Shown: piece after piece, positions 8,518 through 16,899 of the stretch
Numbering within the stretch: the first letter of the stretch is position 1
How the letters are laid out: each line of letters opens with the position of its first letter
Assembly: GCF_024171995.1 (NCBI RefSeq)
Contig: NZ_JAMTCT010000002.1
Coordinates: 124,001-188,000 of the forward strand
Direction of reading: 5' to 3'
Source: Promicromonospora umidemergens
GTDB lineage: Bacteria; Actinomycetota; Actinomycetes; Actinomycetales; Cellulomonadaceae
Length of the DNA: 64,000 nt
Notes under the pieces: generated by a model
Told to the model about the DNA's origin: nothing
The model's database searches: none
The model's input: only the letters and a program-made list of their open reading frames with translations
Made by a program: the position numbers and the translations under genes

Positions 8518-9540
8518 TCAGGCGTCCGGGAACCCCTTCGGGTTCTTCGACTGCCAGCGCCAGGTGTCGGCGCACATGTCGTCGATCGTCTTGGTCGCGT
8601 GCCAGCCCAGCTCGCTGTTGGCGCGGGCCGGGTCCGCCCAGAACGCCGGCAGGTCACCAGCCCGGCGCGGACCGAACTCGTACGGCAGCTCACGGCCGAC
8701 CGCCCGCTCGAACGCCTGCAACAGCTCCAGCACCGAGGTGCCCGTGCCGGTCCCCAGGTTGAACGCCCGCGCCGGCTCGGCCATGTCGTCCAGGTGCTCG
8801 AGCGCCGCCACGTGCCCGGCCGCGAGGTCGGTGACGTGCAGGTAGTCGCGCTCGGCCGTGCCGTCCGCCGTCGGGTAGTCGTTCCCGAACACGGTGAGCT
8901 TGTCGCGGCGTCCCACGGCGACCTGCGCGATGAACGGCATCAGGTTGTTCGGGACGCCCTGCGGGTCCTCGCCGATGTCGCCGCTCTCGTGCGCGCCGAC
9001 CGGGTTGAAGTACCGCAGCAGCGCCACCTTCCACCCCTCGGAGATCTGCGCGATGTCCGACAGGACCCGCTCGATCATCACCTTGGTCTGCCCGTACGGC
9101 GAGGACGAGGACAGGTGCTCGTAGTCCTCGCGGTACGGCACGGGAGCCTTCTCGCCGTACACAGTGGCCGACGACGAGAACACCAGCCTGGTCACCCCGT
9201 ACTTCTGCATCGACGTCGCCAGCGCGAACGTGGAGTCGAGGTTGTTGCGGTAGTACTCCAGCGGCCTGGTCACCGACTCCCCCACCGCCTTGAACCCGGC
9301 GAAGTGGATCACCGCGTCGATCTGCTCGTGCGCGAACAGCGCCTCCGTCTTGTCGGCGTCGGTCAGGTCGAACGCATGGACCGGGATCGCCCGGCCCGCG
9401 AGCGCCTCAAGGCGGCCCTGCACCGATGGCTTCGAGTTGGAGAAGTCGTCGACCACCACGACGTCGTGACCAGCGGCAACAAGGGCGAGGACGGTGTGTG
9501 AGCCGATGTAGCCGGCACCACCGGAGACGAGAACGCGCAT
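8518..9540 (-). CDS. galE: UDP-glucose 4-epimerase
   Basis: This enzyme interconverts UDP-glucose and UDP-galactose for Leloir metabolism and cell-wall sugars. The 340-residue protein is an extended SDR: VSGGAGYIGSHTVLAL binds NAD, VIHFAGFKAVGESV is the GalE motif, SSSATVYG supplies the catalytic Ser, and SPYGQTKVMIE is the YxxxK pair. The C-terminal substrate segment includes NLGTGTGTSVLE and RRAGDLPAFWADP. The ATG at 9540 lies 6 nt after TAGTTT, a leaderless-type -10 box. It stands alone, divergent from the LysE gene. Confidence 0.96.
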   Translation of the reverse strand: MRVLVSGGAGYIGSHTVLALVAAGHDVVVVDDFSNSKPSVQGRLEALAGRAIPVHAFDLTDADKTEALFAHEQIDAVIHFAGFKAVGESVTRPLEYYRNNLDSTFALATSMQKYGVTRLVFSSSATVYGEKAPVPYREDYEHLSSSSPYGQTKVMIERVLSDIAQISEGWKVALLRYFNPVGAHESGDIGEDPQGVPNNLMPFIAQVAVGRRDKLTVFGNDYPTADGTAERDYLHVTDLAAGHVAALEHLDDMAEPARAFNLGTGTGTSVLELLQAFERAVGRELPYEFGPRRAGDLPAFWADPARANSELGWHATKTIDDMCADTWRWQSKNPKGFPDA

Positions 9541-9636
9541 GGTTCCAAACTACCGGGTGGCACAGCACGGTCCGTGCGGCGTTCCGCGTCCGAAGTCGCT
9601 CGCCCGAGTGGTGCGCCGGTCGGTAGCCTCACGCGC

Positions 9637-10311
9637 ATGACGGTGCCCGAGGCCATGTTCCTGTTCGCGCTCGTCGCGATCCCCCTGACGCTCATGCCAG
9701 GTCTGGACAGCGCGCTGGTGCTGCGCACCGCCGTCGTGCACGGCAACCGGCACGGCTACGCGACCGCGCTCGGTATCGGCGCGGGAACGCTGGCGTGGGG
9801 TGTCGCCGCGGCAGTGGGTGCGACGACGGTCCTCGCCGCCTCCGAGACCGCCTACCGAGCCCTCACCCTGGCCGGGGCCGCCTACCTCGTGTGGCTCGGC
9901 GGCCAGATGCTGTGGTCCAGCTTCCGCCCAGGCCGCTACGACGCCCTGCCCGACGAGGTCCGGCTCAGCTCCGCGCACGTCGCGGCACGGTCCCCCTGGC
10001 GCTCGTTCGCCGTCGGAGCCGGCACCAACCTCCTGAACCCGAAGGTCGGCGTCTTCTACCTCGCCACCATCCCCCAGTTCCTGCCCGACGACGTACCCCA
10101 CCTGCTCATGGGCGTGCTGCTGGCCGTGGAGCACAACATCCTCGGTCTCGCCTGGCTGACCCTCCTGATCAACGCGGCGGGCCTGGCCAGGCGCTGGCTG
10201 TCCGGGCGCGCGATCGCCCGCGTGACCGATCGCGTGACCGGAGTCGTGCTGCTCGCGTTCGGCGGCCGCATCGGATGGAACGCACTGACCGGGCAGGCCC
10301 GCGTGATCTGA
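9637..10311 (+). CDS. LysE/RhtB family amino-acid exporter
   Basis: This is a 224-residue membrane transporter with about six helices. Family signatures include the early Pro-Gly segment LTLMPGLDSALVLRTAV, GIGAGTLAWGVAAAVG, GAAYLVWLGGQMLW and TNLLNPKVGVFYLATIPQFL. These fit LysE/RhtB proteins, which export amino acids or derivatives in exchange for protons. The ATG at 9637 follows TAGCCT by 7 nt, again leaderless-like. It is divergent from galE. The substrate cannot be assigned. Confidence 0.88.
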   Translation: MTVPEAMFLFALVAIPLTLMPGLDSALVLRTAVVHGNRHGYATALGIGAGTLAWGVAAAVGATTVLAASETAYRALTLAGAAYLVWLGGQMLWSSFRPGRYDALPDEVRLSSAHVAARSPWRSFAVGAGTNLLNPKVGVFYLATIPQFLPDDVPHLLMGVLLAVEHNILGLAWLTLLINAAGLARRWLSGRAIARVTDRVTGVVLLAFGGRIGWNALTGQARVI

Positions 10312-10381
10312 GCCGAGGGGCCCGCCCGCCCCTGCCCACCTCCTGCCCCGGACTGCCGTGGCGACACCGACGCCACGCTCC

Positions 10382-10410
10382 CTGACCTGCGCCGTCAGTC
10401 CCGATACCCT
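10382..10410 (+). promoter_or_regulatory. Putative leaderless promoter of the tyrosine recombinase gene
   Basis: A CTGACC -35-like box and a TACCCT -10-like box are separated by 17 bp. The -10 ends 6 nt before the GTG start at 10417, placing transcription initiation at the start codon. Confidence 0.45.
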
Positions 10411-10416
10411 CGCCTC

Positions 10417-11937
10417 GTGGCGTACACCGAGCAGCGCACCGACTCCGACGGCCGCACCGGCTACATCGGCCGGTTCCGCGTCGACGGGCGCCTGCGCAGC
10501 ACCCGCCGCTTCACCGCGAAGCGGGAGGCGCTCGCGGAGGCCCGGCGGCAGGAGGAGGCCGGCAAGCACGCCGAGTGGGTCGACCCCGCCACCGGCCGGG
10601 TCACCGTCGCCGAGTGGTTCGCGATCTGGCAGGAGTCCCGCGTGGACCGGGCGCCCCGCACCATCGAGGCGGAGCACGAGCGGTTCCGTTCCCTGGTCGC
10701 GCCGGCGTTCGGCGGTCGCCCGCTGCGGCAGGTCACGCACGAGGACGTCGCCCGCTGGGCGGCGACGATGACCTCCCCGACGACCGGCGAGACCGCGTCG
10801 CCGGCCCGGCGCCGGGACGCGGCCCGCCTCCTGGTGGCCCTGCTCGACGCCGCGGTCGACGCGCGGCGCCTGCGCACCAACCCGGCGCGGACGCCGTCGG
10901 GCAAGGTGCCGGCCCTGCCGCGCGCGCCGAAGACGAAGCCGCACCGTTATCTCTCCCACGAGCAGCTGCGGCGCGTCGCGGACGCCGCGCGGTCGAGGCA
11001 GGCCCGCACGCTCGTCCTGCTCACCGCGCTGACCGGCCTGCGCTGGGGCGAGGTCAGCGCGCTGACCGTGGCTGACGTCGACCCGCTGCGCCGCCGGGTG
11101 CGCGTCACCAAGGCGTACACCCGGCTCGACGACGGCACGCTCCTGCTCGGCGACACCAAGACCCACGCCCGGCGCGAGGTGCCACTGCCCGGGGCCCTCG
11201 TCGCGGCGGTGGCGGAGCAGGCGGCCGGCCGGACGCCCGCGGACCTGCTGTTCACCGGGACGCGCGGCGGGCCCCTGCGGCGCGAGAGCTTCGACCGGTC
11301 CGCGTTCCGGCCGGCCGTCCTGGCCGCCGGCCGGGCCGTCCGCACGCTGCGGGAGGCCCTGATGCTGCGGGCCTCCGGCCTGTACGACGACGGTGTGGTC
11401 GCCGCGGTCCGGCGTCTGCAGTCCGACGGCGGGCTCGCGCCGACGGGCGTCTGCGACCCGGCGACCTGGGCTCTGGTGATCACCGCGGACCGCGCCCGCC
11501 GGGACGGACCCGGCGCCCCCGGGGAGCGCGGGACGGTGCCAAGGATGACCCGCGGCGACAAGGTCAGCCGCACCCGGCTGCTCGCCGCGCTGTCGGGGAC
11601 CACGCTCGGGCCGGGTGCCGAGGACTTCGACACGCTCACCCTGCACGACCTGCGGCACACGGCCGCGTCGCTCGCGATCTCGGGCGGGGCGACGGTCAAG
11701 GCGGTGCAGCGCATGCTGGGCCACGAGTCGCCGGTGCTGACCCTGTCGACCTACGCGGGCCTGTTCGAGGACGACCTCGACGCGCTGGGCGACACGATGA
11801 GCGCGGCGTTCCAGGCGTCCGCCGTCGTCGGGGGACCTGCTCACGGTGACCCGTCGAACGGCAGGTCCGACGCCACGGTGAGCGGCACCGCGGAGGTCAT
11901 CGCGATCGGTACCCCGCGGGCCGTGGCCGTGGGCTGA
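10417..11937 (+). CDS. Tyrosine recombinase (phage-type integrase) with inserted peptidoglycan-binding-like module
   Basis: This is a 506-residue site-specific recombinase. Residues 1-60 form the arm-binding-like domain (GYIGRFRVDGRLRSTRRF), and residues about 65-165 the SAM-like core-binding domain. The catalytic set is complete: Arg in LTGLRWGEVSAL (about 205), Lys in LLLGDTKTHARREVPL, HxLR in LTLHDLRHTAASL (about 409), His in MLGHESPVLT and nucleophile Tyr in STYAGLF (about 444). Between the second and third motifs sits an extra segment of about 90 residues. Its first half (LYDDGVVAAVRRLQ, GLAPTGVCDPATWALV) reads like a PG_binding_1 repeat. No phage genes, excisionase or tRNA target are adjacent. 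Confidence 0.88.
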   Translation: MAYTEQRTDSDGRTGYIGRFRVDGRLRSTRRFTAKREALAEARRQEEAGKHAEWVDPATGRVTVAEWFAIWQESRVDRAPRTIEAEHERFRSLVAPAFGGRPLRQVTHEDVARWAATMTSPTTGETASPARRRDAARLLVALLDAAVDARRLRTNPARTPSGKVPALPRAPKTKPHRYLSHEQLRRVADAARSRQARTLVLLTALTGLRWGEVSALTVADVDPLRRRVRVTKAYTRLDDGTLLLGDTKTHARREVPLPGALVAAVAEQAAGRTPADLLFTGTRGGPLRRESFDRSAFRPAVLAAGRAVRTLREALMLRASGLYDDGVVAAVRRLQSDGGLAPTGVCDPATWALVITADRARRDGPGAPGERGTVPRMTRGDKVSRTRLLAALSGTTLGPGAEDFDTLTLHDLRHTAASLAISGGATVKAVQRMLGHESPVLTLSTYAGLFEDDLDALGDTMSAAFQASAVVGGPAHGDPSNGRSDATVSGTAEVIAIGTPRAVAVG

Positions 11938-11938
11938 C

Positions 11939-11969
11939 GACGAGCTGGGGCCCTCGTCCGATATTTTTT
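11939..11969 (+). terminator. Intrinsic terminator of the recombinase gene
   Basis: GACGAG pairs with CTCGTC around an 8-nt loop, followed by CGA and a run with six consecutive T residues, starting just after the recombinase stop codon. The stem is short but the T tract is clear, which is unusual in this GC-rich DNA. Confidence 0.6.
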
Positions 11970-11989
11970 CGGCGGATCACGGATCCTGA

Positions 11990-12016
11990 TGTCGAGAACG
12001 TGAGACCGGCTCCGTC
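11990..12016 (+). promoter_or_regulatory. ECF42-type sigma promoter upstream of the DGPF gene
   Basis: TGTCGA (11990-11995) and CGTC (12013-12016) are spaced by 17 bp. To my recollection this matches the -35 TGTCGA and -10 CGA/TC pattern described for ECF42 sigma factors. It lies 72 bp before the DGPF gene, consistent with autoregulation by the sigma factor encoded at 12540. Confidence 0.6.
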
Positions 12017-12088
12017 CTAGGGTCGAGGGCGCGAACCGCGTCCACGACCCGGGGCCTCGTGCGGGGCCCCCGACCCAGGGAGAGAATC

Positions 12089-12505
12089 ATGGCGAAGTAC
12101 CTGCTGCTGAAGCACTACCGGCACAGCGGACCGAAGCCCGTGCCCGGCACCGAGGCGATGATGGACCAGTGGACGCCCGACGAGATCACGGCACACATCG
12201 AGTACATGGGCCGGTTCGCCGAGAAGCTGACCGAGAGCGGTGAGTACGTCAGCGGTGACGCGCTCTCGCCCGAGGGCACCTTCGTCCGGTACGACGGTGC
12301 GGGCCGGCCGCCCGTGACGGACGGACCGTTCGCGGAGACCAAGGACCTGATCGCGGGCTGGATGATCATCGACGTCGAGTCCCAGGAACGGGCCTACGAG
12401 GCGGCGGCCGAGCTGTCCGCGGCGCCCGGTGCGGGTGGACGCCCGATCCACGAGTGGCTGGAGGTCCGTCCGTTCCTGGCCGACCCGGGGGCCACGGCCG
12501 AGTGA
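12089..12505 (+). CDS. DGPF / YCII-related protein
   Basis: This is a 138-residue dimeric alpha-beta-barrel-type protein of the YCII/DGPF family. The signature PVTDGPFAETKDLIAGWMII carries the DGPF motif, followed by SQERAYEAAAEL. Such genes are the characteristic partners and targets of ECF42 sigma factors, and here the sigma gene follows after 34 bp. The ATG at 12089 is preceded by AGGGAGAG. The biochemical role of DGPF proteins is not established; they are often called PhnB-like or YCII-like. Confidence 0.88.
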   Translation: MAKYLLLKHYRHSGPKPVPGTEAMMDQWTPDEITAHIEYMGRFAEKLTESGEYVSGDALSPEGTFVRYDGAGRPPVTDGPFAETKDLIAGWMIIDVESQERAYEAAAELSAAPGAGGRPIHEWLEVRPFLADPGATAE

Positions 12506-12539
12506 CCGAGCGCGGGACGAGCACGAACGAGGGTCTGGT

Positions 12540-13724
12540 GTGGACCACGACGCGGTGAACGACCTGATGCGGACCCTCGCGCCGCAGGTCCTGGGCGCCC
12601 TCGTCCGTCGCGGAGCAGATTTCGCGACGGCCGAGGACGCAGTGCAGGAGTCCCTCATCGAGGCGGTGCACCACTGGCCCGACGATCCTCCCGACGACCC
12701 GAAGGCGTGGCTCCTGCGCGTCGCCGGCCGCAAGCTGATCGACGCGCAGCGCTCCGAGGCAGCCCGACGACGGCGGGAGGAACGGGTCCACGACGAACCC
12801 CCGCCCGGACCTGCCGAGCAGTCGGACGACACCCTGCTCCTGCTGAGCCGCTGCTGTCATCCGGCGCTGAGCCCGGCGTCGGCGGTCGCCCTGACGCTGC
12901 GGGCCGTCGGCGGGCTCACCACCGCGCAGATCGCACGCGCGTTCCTGGTGCCCGAGGCCACCATGGCCCAGCGGATCTCCCGAGCCAAGCGCACGATCAC
13001 CGGCGAGCGGTTCGACACCCCCGGCGACGTCGGGGCGGTGCTCCACGTGCTGTACCTGATCTTCAACGAGGGATTCACCGGCGAGATCTCGCTCGCCGGT
13101 GAGGCGATCCGGCTGACCCGCCAGCTCGCGGCCGCGACGTCGGCCTCCGCAGGCACGGCAGGCCCGGAGATCGCCGGGCTCCTCGCACTGATGCTGCTGC
13201 ACCACGCCCGCCGGGACGCCCGGCGCACCGCCTCGGGCGAGCTGGTGCCGCTGGACCAGCAGGACCGGTCACGGTGGGACACGGACATGGTGGCCGAGGG
13301 CGTCGACGTCCTGCAGGACGCCCTCGCCCGCGACCGGCTCGGGCAGTACCAGGCACAGGCCGCCATCGCCGCCCTGCACGACGACGCCCCCACCGCACAG
13401 GAGACCGACTGGTCGCAGATCCTTCAGTGGTACGACGAGCTCGCCCGCCTCACGGACAACCCGGTCGTCGCGCTCAACCGCGCGGTCGCCGTCGGACAGG
13501 TCGACGGACCCCGCGCGGGACTGGCCGTGCTGAACGGCATCGACCCCGGGCTCGCACGGTGGGACGCCGTGGCGGCCCACCTCTACGAACGAGCCGACGA
13601 GACCGCCGAGGCGATCCGGCACTACACGGTCGCCGCGGACCGGGCCACCAGCTCGGCCGAGCGCAACCACCTCATCAAGCAGGCGGCACGGCTGCGATCC
13701 CACGGGAGTCGTCCCCCGGCCTGA
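12540..13724 (+). CDS. ECF sigma factor, ECF42 group, with C-terminal extension
   Basis: This is a 394-residue sigma-70-type factor. Region 2 is seen in DFATAEDAVQESLIEAVHHW and DPKAWLLRVAGRKLIDAQR. Region 4 follows (VGGLTTAQIARAFLVPEAT, MAQRISRAKRTI). The long C-terminal half (LYLIFNEGFTGEISLAGEAI, then AIAALHDDAP, NPVVALNRAVAVGQVDGPRAGL) is the TPR-like extension conserved in this group and thought to regulate the factor in place of an anti-sigma. The GTG at 12540 has CGAGGG upstream. It is in an operon with the DGPF gene, and no anti-sigma gene is visible. Confidence 0.9.
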   Translation: MDHDAVNDLMRTLAPQVLGALVRRGADFATAEDAVQESLIEAVHHWPDDPPDDPKAWLLRVAGRKLIDAQRSEAARRRREERVHDEPPPGPAEQSDDTLLLLSRCCHPALSPASAVALTLRAVGGLTTAQIARAFLVPEATMAQRISRAKRTITGERFDTPGDVGAVLHVLYLIFNEGFTGEISLAGEAIRLTRQLAAATSASAGTAGPEIAGLLALMLLHHARRDARRTASGELVPLDQQDRSRWDTDMVAEGVDVLQDALARDRLGQYQAQAAIAALHDDAPTAQETDWSQILQWYDELARLTDNPVVALNRAVAVGQVDGPRAGLAVLNGIDPGLARWDAVAAHLYERADETAEAIRHYTVAADRATSSAERNHLIKQAARLRSHGSRPPA

Positions 13725-13744
13725 CGGCTCGTCAGGGCCCCTGC

Positions 13745-14554
13745 TCAGCCATGCTCCCGTTCGTCCGTGCTCCCGAGGTAGGCCTCCAGGGCGGCCGCCC
13801 CGGCCAGCAGCGCCCGCCCGCGTGCGGTCAGCCGGCCGGTCCAGCCCTGCAGCGTCGCCTCCAGCGGTCCGAGGCCGCCGGCGGACCGCACCTGGGCGAT
13901 CAGCGGCGCGATCTGTTCCAGGAGGTACCCGCCGCGGCGGAGCTGGTGGGCCAGCTCGGCGTCCCGCACAGCGGCTTCGTCGTAGACCCGGTACCCGGTG
14001 CGCTGGTCGCGCCGCGGGTGCACGAGGCCCACCCGTTCCCAGGTGCGCAGCGTCGCGGGCCGCAGGCCGAGCCGCGCAGCCAGCGGGCCGATGAAGGTCT
14101 CACGGGGCACTGGCTCCGACGTCGGCGCTGCGCTGCGCCGGGACGCCCGTCGTACCGCCGGCCCGGTCCCCGTGAAAGTCCCCGTGACGGTCCCGGTGCT
14201 CGACGACGCCTCCAGGTCCCGGAGGGCATCTGCCACGGCACGCAGGGTCCGCCGGTCGTCGAGAAGCTGGGCGTGACTCTCGTCGACGAGCCGGAACGCC
14301 TCCTCCGGCGCGCCCTCGTTGACCGCCCGCATGATCGCCGTCGCCGTCCGGTGACCGTGGCCGGGCGCGAGGGCGAGGAACGCACGCAGCGCCCGCGCGT
14401 GCGACGACGTGTAGGTGCGGTAGCCCTTGGCCGTGCGGACGGCGGCCGGGAGGATGCCGGCGTCCTCGTAGTTCCTGATCGCCTGCGTGGACAAGCCGTG
14501 CTCGCGGGCCAGGTCGATCGGCCGGAGCCGCAGGTCGTCTTGAAGGTCTGGCAC
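13745..14554 (-). CDS. Double-MerR transcriptional regulator (TioE family)
   Basis: This is a 269-residue regulator with two MerR-type winged-helix domains. The first is near residues 8-70 (PIDLAREHGLSTQAIRNYED, AGILPAAVRTAKGYRTYT) and the second near 155-220 (AARLGLRPATLRTWERVGLV, RDQRTGYRVYDEAAV). The middle AIMRAVNEGAPEEAFRLVDE and the tail LRRGGYLLEQIAPLIAQV match the TioE-like family, named after a regulator from a thiocoraline cluster. The GTG at 14554 is used. It is divergent from the erythromycin esterase-like gene across about 75 bp, suggesting that it controls that gene. Confidence 0.88.
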   Translation of the reverse strand: MPDLQDDLRLRPIDLAREHGLSTQAIRNYEDAGILPAAVRTAKGYRTYTSSHARALRAFLALAPGHGHRTATAIMRAVNEGAPEEAFRLVDESHAQLLDDRRTLRAVADALRDLEASSSTGTVTGTFTGTGPAVRRASRRSAAPTSEPVPRETFIGPLAARLGLRPATLRTWERVGLVHPRRDQRTGYRVYDEAAVRDAELAHQLRRGGYLLEQIAPLIAQVRSAGGLGPLEATLQGWTGRLTARGRALLAGAAALEAYLGSTDEREHG

Positions 14555-14629
14555 CGTCGATCCACCTATCTCCTGGCTGGATCGCGGCCAGGTCTCAACC
14601 GGGGCTTCAACGATACCGTGGAGGGAATG

Positions 14630-15880
14630 GTGACCGAGATCAAGGACCTGACCCATCCCGTCGACGCCGCAGCGGTGCTGCGGCTGCTCCCGCACCGGCC
14701 ACGGCTGCTGGCACTGGGCGAACCCACCCACGGCGAGGGCACTCTGCTCGACCTGCGCAACGAGCTCTTTCGGCAGCTCGTCGAGCAGGAGGGCTACCGC
14801 ACGATCGCCCTCGAGAGCGACTGCCTGGCCGGCCTCGTGGTGGACGACTACGTCACCGCCGACGCCCCCGACCTCGGGCTCGACGACGTCATGGAGCGCG
14901 GGTTCAGCCACGAGTGGGGCGCCTTCCCTGCCAACCGCGAGCTCGTGCGCTGGATGCGCGCCTACAACGAGGGCCGGCCCACGCACGACCGGCTCCGGTT
15001 CGCCGGTGTCGACGGCCCGCTGGAGATCACCGGCGCCGCGAGCCCCCGGCTGGTCCTCACCGCGCTCCACGGGTACCTCTCCGCCCGGCTCGACGCGCAC
15101 CTGCTGCCCTGCACCGCCGAGGTGCTCGACAGCCTGCTCGGCGCCGACGACCGGTGGACCGAACCCGCCGCGATGATGGACCCCGCACGGTCCGTTGGAC
15201 GGTCCGCCGGGGCCAGGGAGCTCCGCCTGCTCGCGGACGATCTGGCGGCGCTGCTCGACGCGCAGGCGCCGCACCTGGTCAGGACGTCGTCCCCGGACGA
15301 GTGGGACCGGGCGCGCCTGTACGGGCGCACTGCCGCCGGCCTGCTGCGGTACCACTTCTGGATGGCCGACACCGGACCGGGCCGCATGACGTGGCTGCTC
15401 GGCGTGCGGGACTCGATGATCGCCGCCAACCTGCTCGCCGTCGGGGACCGGGGCCCGACGCTCGTCAACGCGCAGAACGGCCACCTGCAGCGCGGCAGGA
15501 GCACGATGCGCATGTGGGACCACCCGCTGCTGGAGTGGTGGGGAGCCGGCGCGCTCGTCAGCACCCGGCTCGGCGCGGAGTACGGCTACCTGGCCACGGC
15601 TCTCGGCACGATCCAGCACCAGGGTGTGGACGCCCCGCCGTCGGACACCGTGGAAGGGCTGCTGTCCGCGCTCGGGGAGGACACCTGCGTCCTCGACGCC
15701 CCGCGGCTCGCCGAGCTGCTCGGCGAGACGCCGCTCGCGGCCCGCGTGTCCCCCTGGTTCGGGTACGCACCGCTGGACCCGGCCCACCTGGCGGAGGCCG
15801 ACGGGATCGTGTTCGTCAAGGACGTCCGGCAGGAGCAGGCACCGGGCCGGACGTCCGGGTGGCCCAGGCACTCGGGCTGA
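14630..15880 (+). CDS. Erythromycin esterase family protein
   Basis: This 416-residue protein belongs to the EreA/EreB-like hydrolase superfamily. Visible motifs are LLALGEPTHGEGTLLDLRNE, TIALESDCLAGLVVDDYV, GFSHEWGAFPANRELVRWMR and RLRFAGVDGPLEI, plus the later VNAQNGHLQRG with its conserved His. Characterised members hydrolyse the macrolide lactone or act on succinoglycan-like substrates, but most family members are uncharacterised. The GTG at 14630 has GGAGGG about 5 nt upstream; the ATG one codon earlier is too close to it. The C-terminus overlaps the convergent AraC gene by 65 nt. The double-MerR gene is divergent. Confidence 0.85.
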   Translation: MTEIKDLTHPVDAAAVLRLLPHRPRLLALGEPTHGEGTLLDLRNELFRQLVEQEGYRTIALESDCLAGLVVDDYVTADAPDLGLDDVMERGFSHEWGAFPANRELVRWMRAYNEGRPTHDRLRFAGVDGPLEITGAASPRLVLTALHGYLSARLDAHLLPCTAEVLDSLLGADDRWTEPAAMMDPARSVGRSAGARELRLLADDLAALLDAQAPHLVRTSSPDEWDRARLYGRTAAGLLRYHFWMADTGPGRMTWLLGVRDSMIAANLLAVGDRGPTLVNAQNGHLQRGRSTMRMWDHPLLEWWGAGALVSTRLGAEYGYLATALGTIQHQGVDAPPSDTVEGLLSALGEDTCVLDAPRLAELLGETPLAARVSPWFGYAPLDPAHLAEADGIVFVKDVRQEQAPGRTSGWPRHSG

Positions 15881-16817
15881 TGCCCCTGGTGCGTTTGAAC
15901 GCGGCGCTGAAGGCGAACGCGTCGGAGTAGCCGACGGCGTGGGCGACCTCGGCGACGGTCGCCGTGTCGCGCTCGGTCAGCAGGTCCGCCGCGAGCGTCA
16001 TCCGCCACCGGGTCAGGTAGGTCAGCGGCGGTTCGCCGACATGGTCGGCGAACCGCTTCGCCAGGGTGGAACGCGAGACGCCGGTCCGGTCGGCCAGCGC
16101 TCGTACGGTCCAGGGTGCCGCCGGCTCCGCGTGCAGCAGCCGCAGCGCGTCGCCGACCACGGGGTCCCGCTGGGCGGCCCACCAGGGCGGAGGCTCCCCG
16201 CCGGGCCGGTCGAACCACTCGCGCAGCGTGCAGACCAGCATCCAGTCCAGCAGCCGGTCGAGCACCACCTGCTGGCCCGGGGTGTCGACGGCGGCCTCCG
16301 CCGCGAGGTGTTCCAGCACGGCGTCCCCGCTGCCTCCGGCGCCCACGCGCAGCACGACCGGCAGAGCGTCCAGCAGCCGCCGGCTGATCTCGCCGCGCAC
16401 CGGGTAGGCGCCGACGATCAGGGTGGTCGTGCCGCGGCGGGCGGGGTCAGCTGCCGCTCCCTGGTCCACACCCGCTCCACAGGCGGGGTCGGGGTCGTGC
16501 CAGCCGAGCCGGTGCCGGGTCCCGCCCTGCTCGGGCGTCGCGCAGTCCTCGCCGCACGCGACCGGCTCGGCCGTGGTGCCGACCTCGTCGACGAAGGTGA
16601 AGGTCTCCGGGCCGCGGACGACGATCGTCTCGCCGGCGCGCAGCGGCACGGCGGGCCCGTGCTCCGGCACGATCCACCCGTCGCCACCGAAGACCGTGCA
16701 CAGGGTCAGCGGCGCGCCGTCCACGAAGTGCAGGGCCCATGGTGGGGACAGGGTCGAGGTGCCGAACAACGAGCCGTGGGCCCGGACTCCCCGGATCAGG
16801 TCACTGAACGCGTCCAT
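15816..16817 (-). CDS. AraC-family regulator with cupin-type sensor
   Basis: This is a 333-residue regulator. Residues about 1-190 form the cupin_6 effector domain (MDAFSDLIRGVRAHGSLFG, LHFVDGAPLTLCTVFGGDGW, LRAGETIVVRGPETF, TTLIVGAYPVRGEISRRLL). Residues about 225-320 carry the AraC DNA-binding domain (WTVRALADRTGVSRSTLAKR, VAEVAHAVGYSDAFAFSAAF). ATG 16817 is used, with GGTGGG just upstream. It is divergent from the NmrA-like gene 82 bp away. That arrangement is common for this AraC type and suggests it controls its neighbour. The inducer is unknown. Confidence 0.9.
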   Translation of the reverse strand: MDAFSDLIRGVRAHGSLFGTSTLSPPWALHFVDGAPLTLCTVFGGDGWIVPEHGPAVPLRAGETIVVRGPETFTFVDEVGTTAEPVACGEDCATPEQGGTRHRLGWHDPDPACGAGVDQGAAADPARRGTTTLIVGAYPVRGEISRRLLDALPVVLRVGAGGSGDAVLEHLAAEAAVDTPGQQVVLDRLLDWMLVCTLREWFDRPGGEPPPWWAAQRDPVVGDALRLLHAEPAAPWTVRALADRTGVSRSTLAKRFADHVGEPPLTYLTRWRMTLAADLLTERDTATVAEVAHAVGYSDAFAFSAAFKRTRGISPSAWATRTSGPVPAPAGRP

Positions 16818-16899
16818 CCCACCGAGATTAGACGATGACACAGGCAATCCGGTCTTCTACCCATGGATTCGTCCGAGCGGACGGCGTTGAATCGCTGAC

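Noticed and set aside
9550-11844. A 764-codon minus-strand frame opposite the LysE and recombinase genes
   Set aside because: It is entirely antisense to two well-supported genes, with Gln/Arg/Gly-rich low-complexity sequence. It is typical of GC-rich antisense frames.
14555-15871. Minus-strand extension of the double-MerR frame to 708 codons
   Set aside because: The added part is antisense to the erythromycin esterase-like gene. MerR homology starts right after the GTG at 14554.
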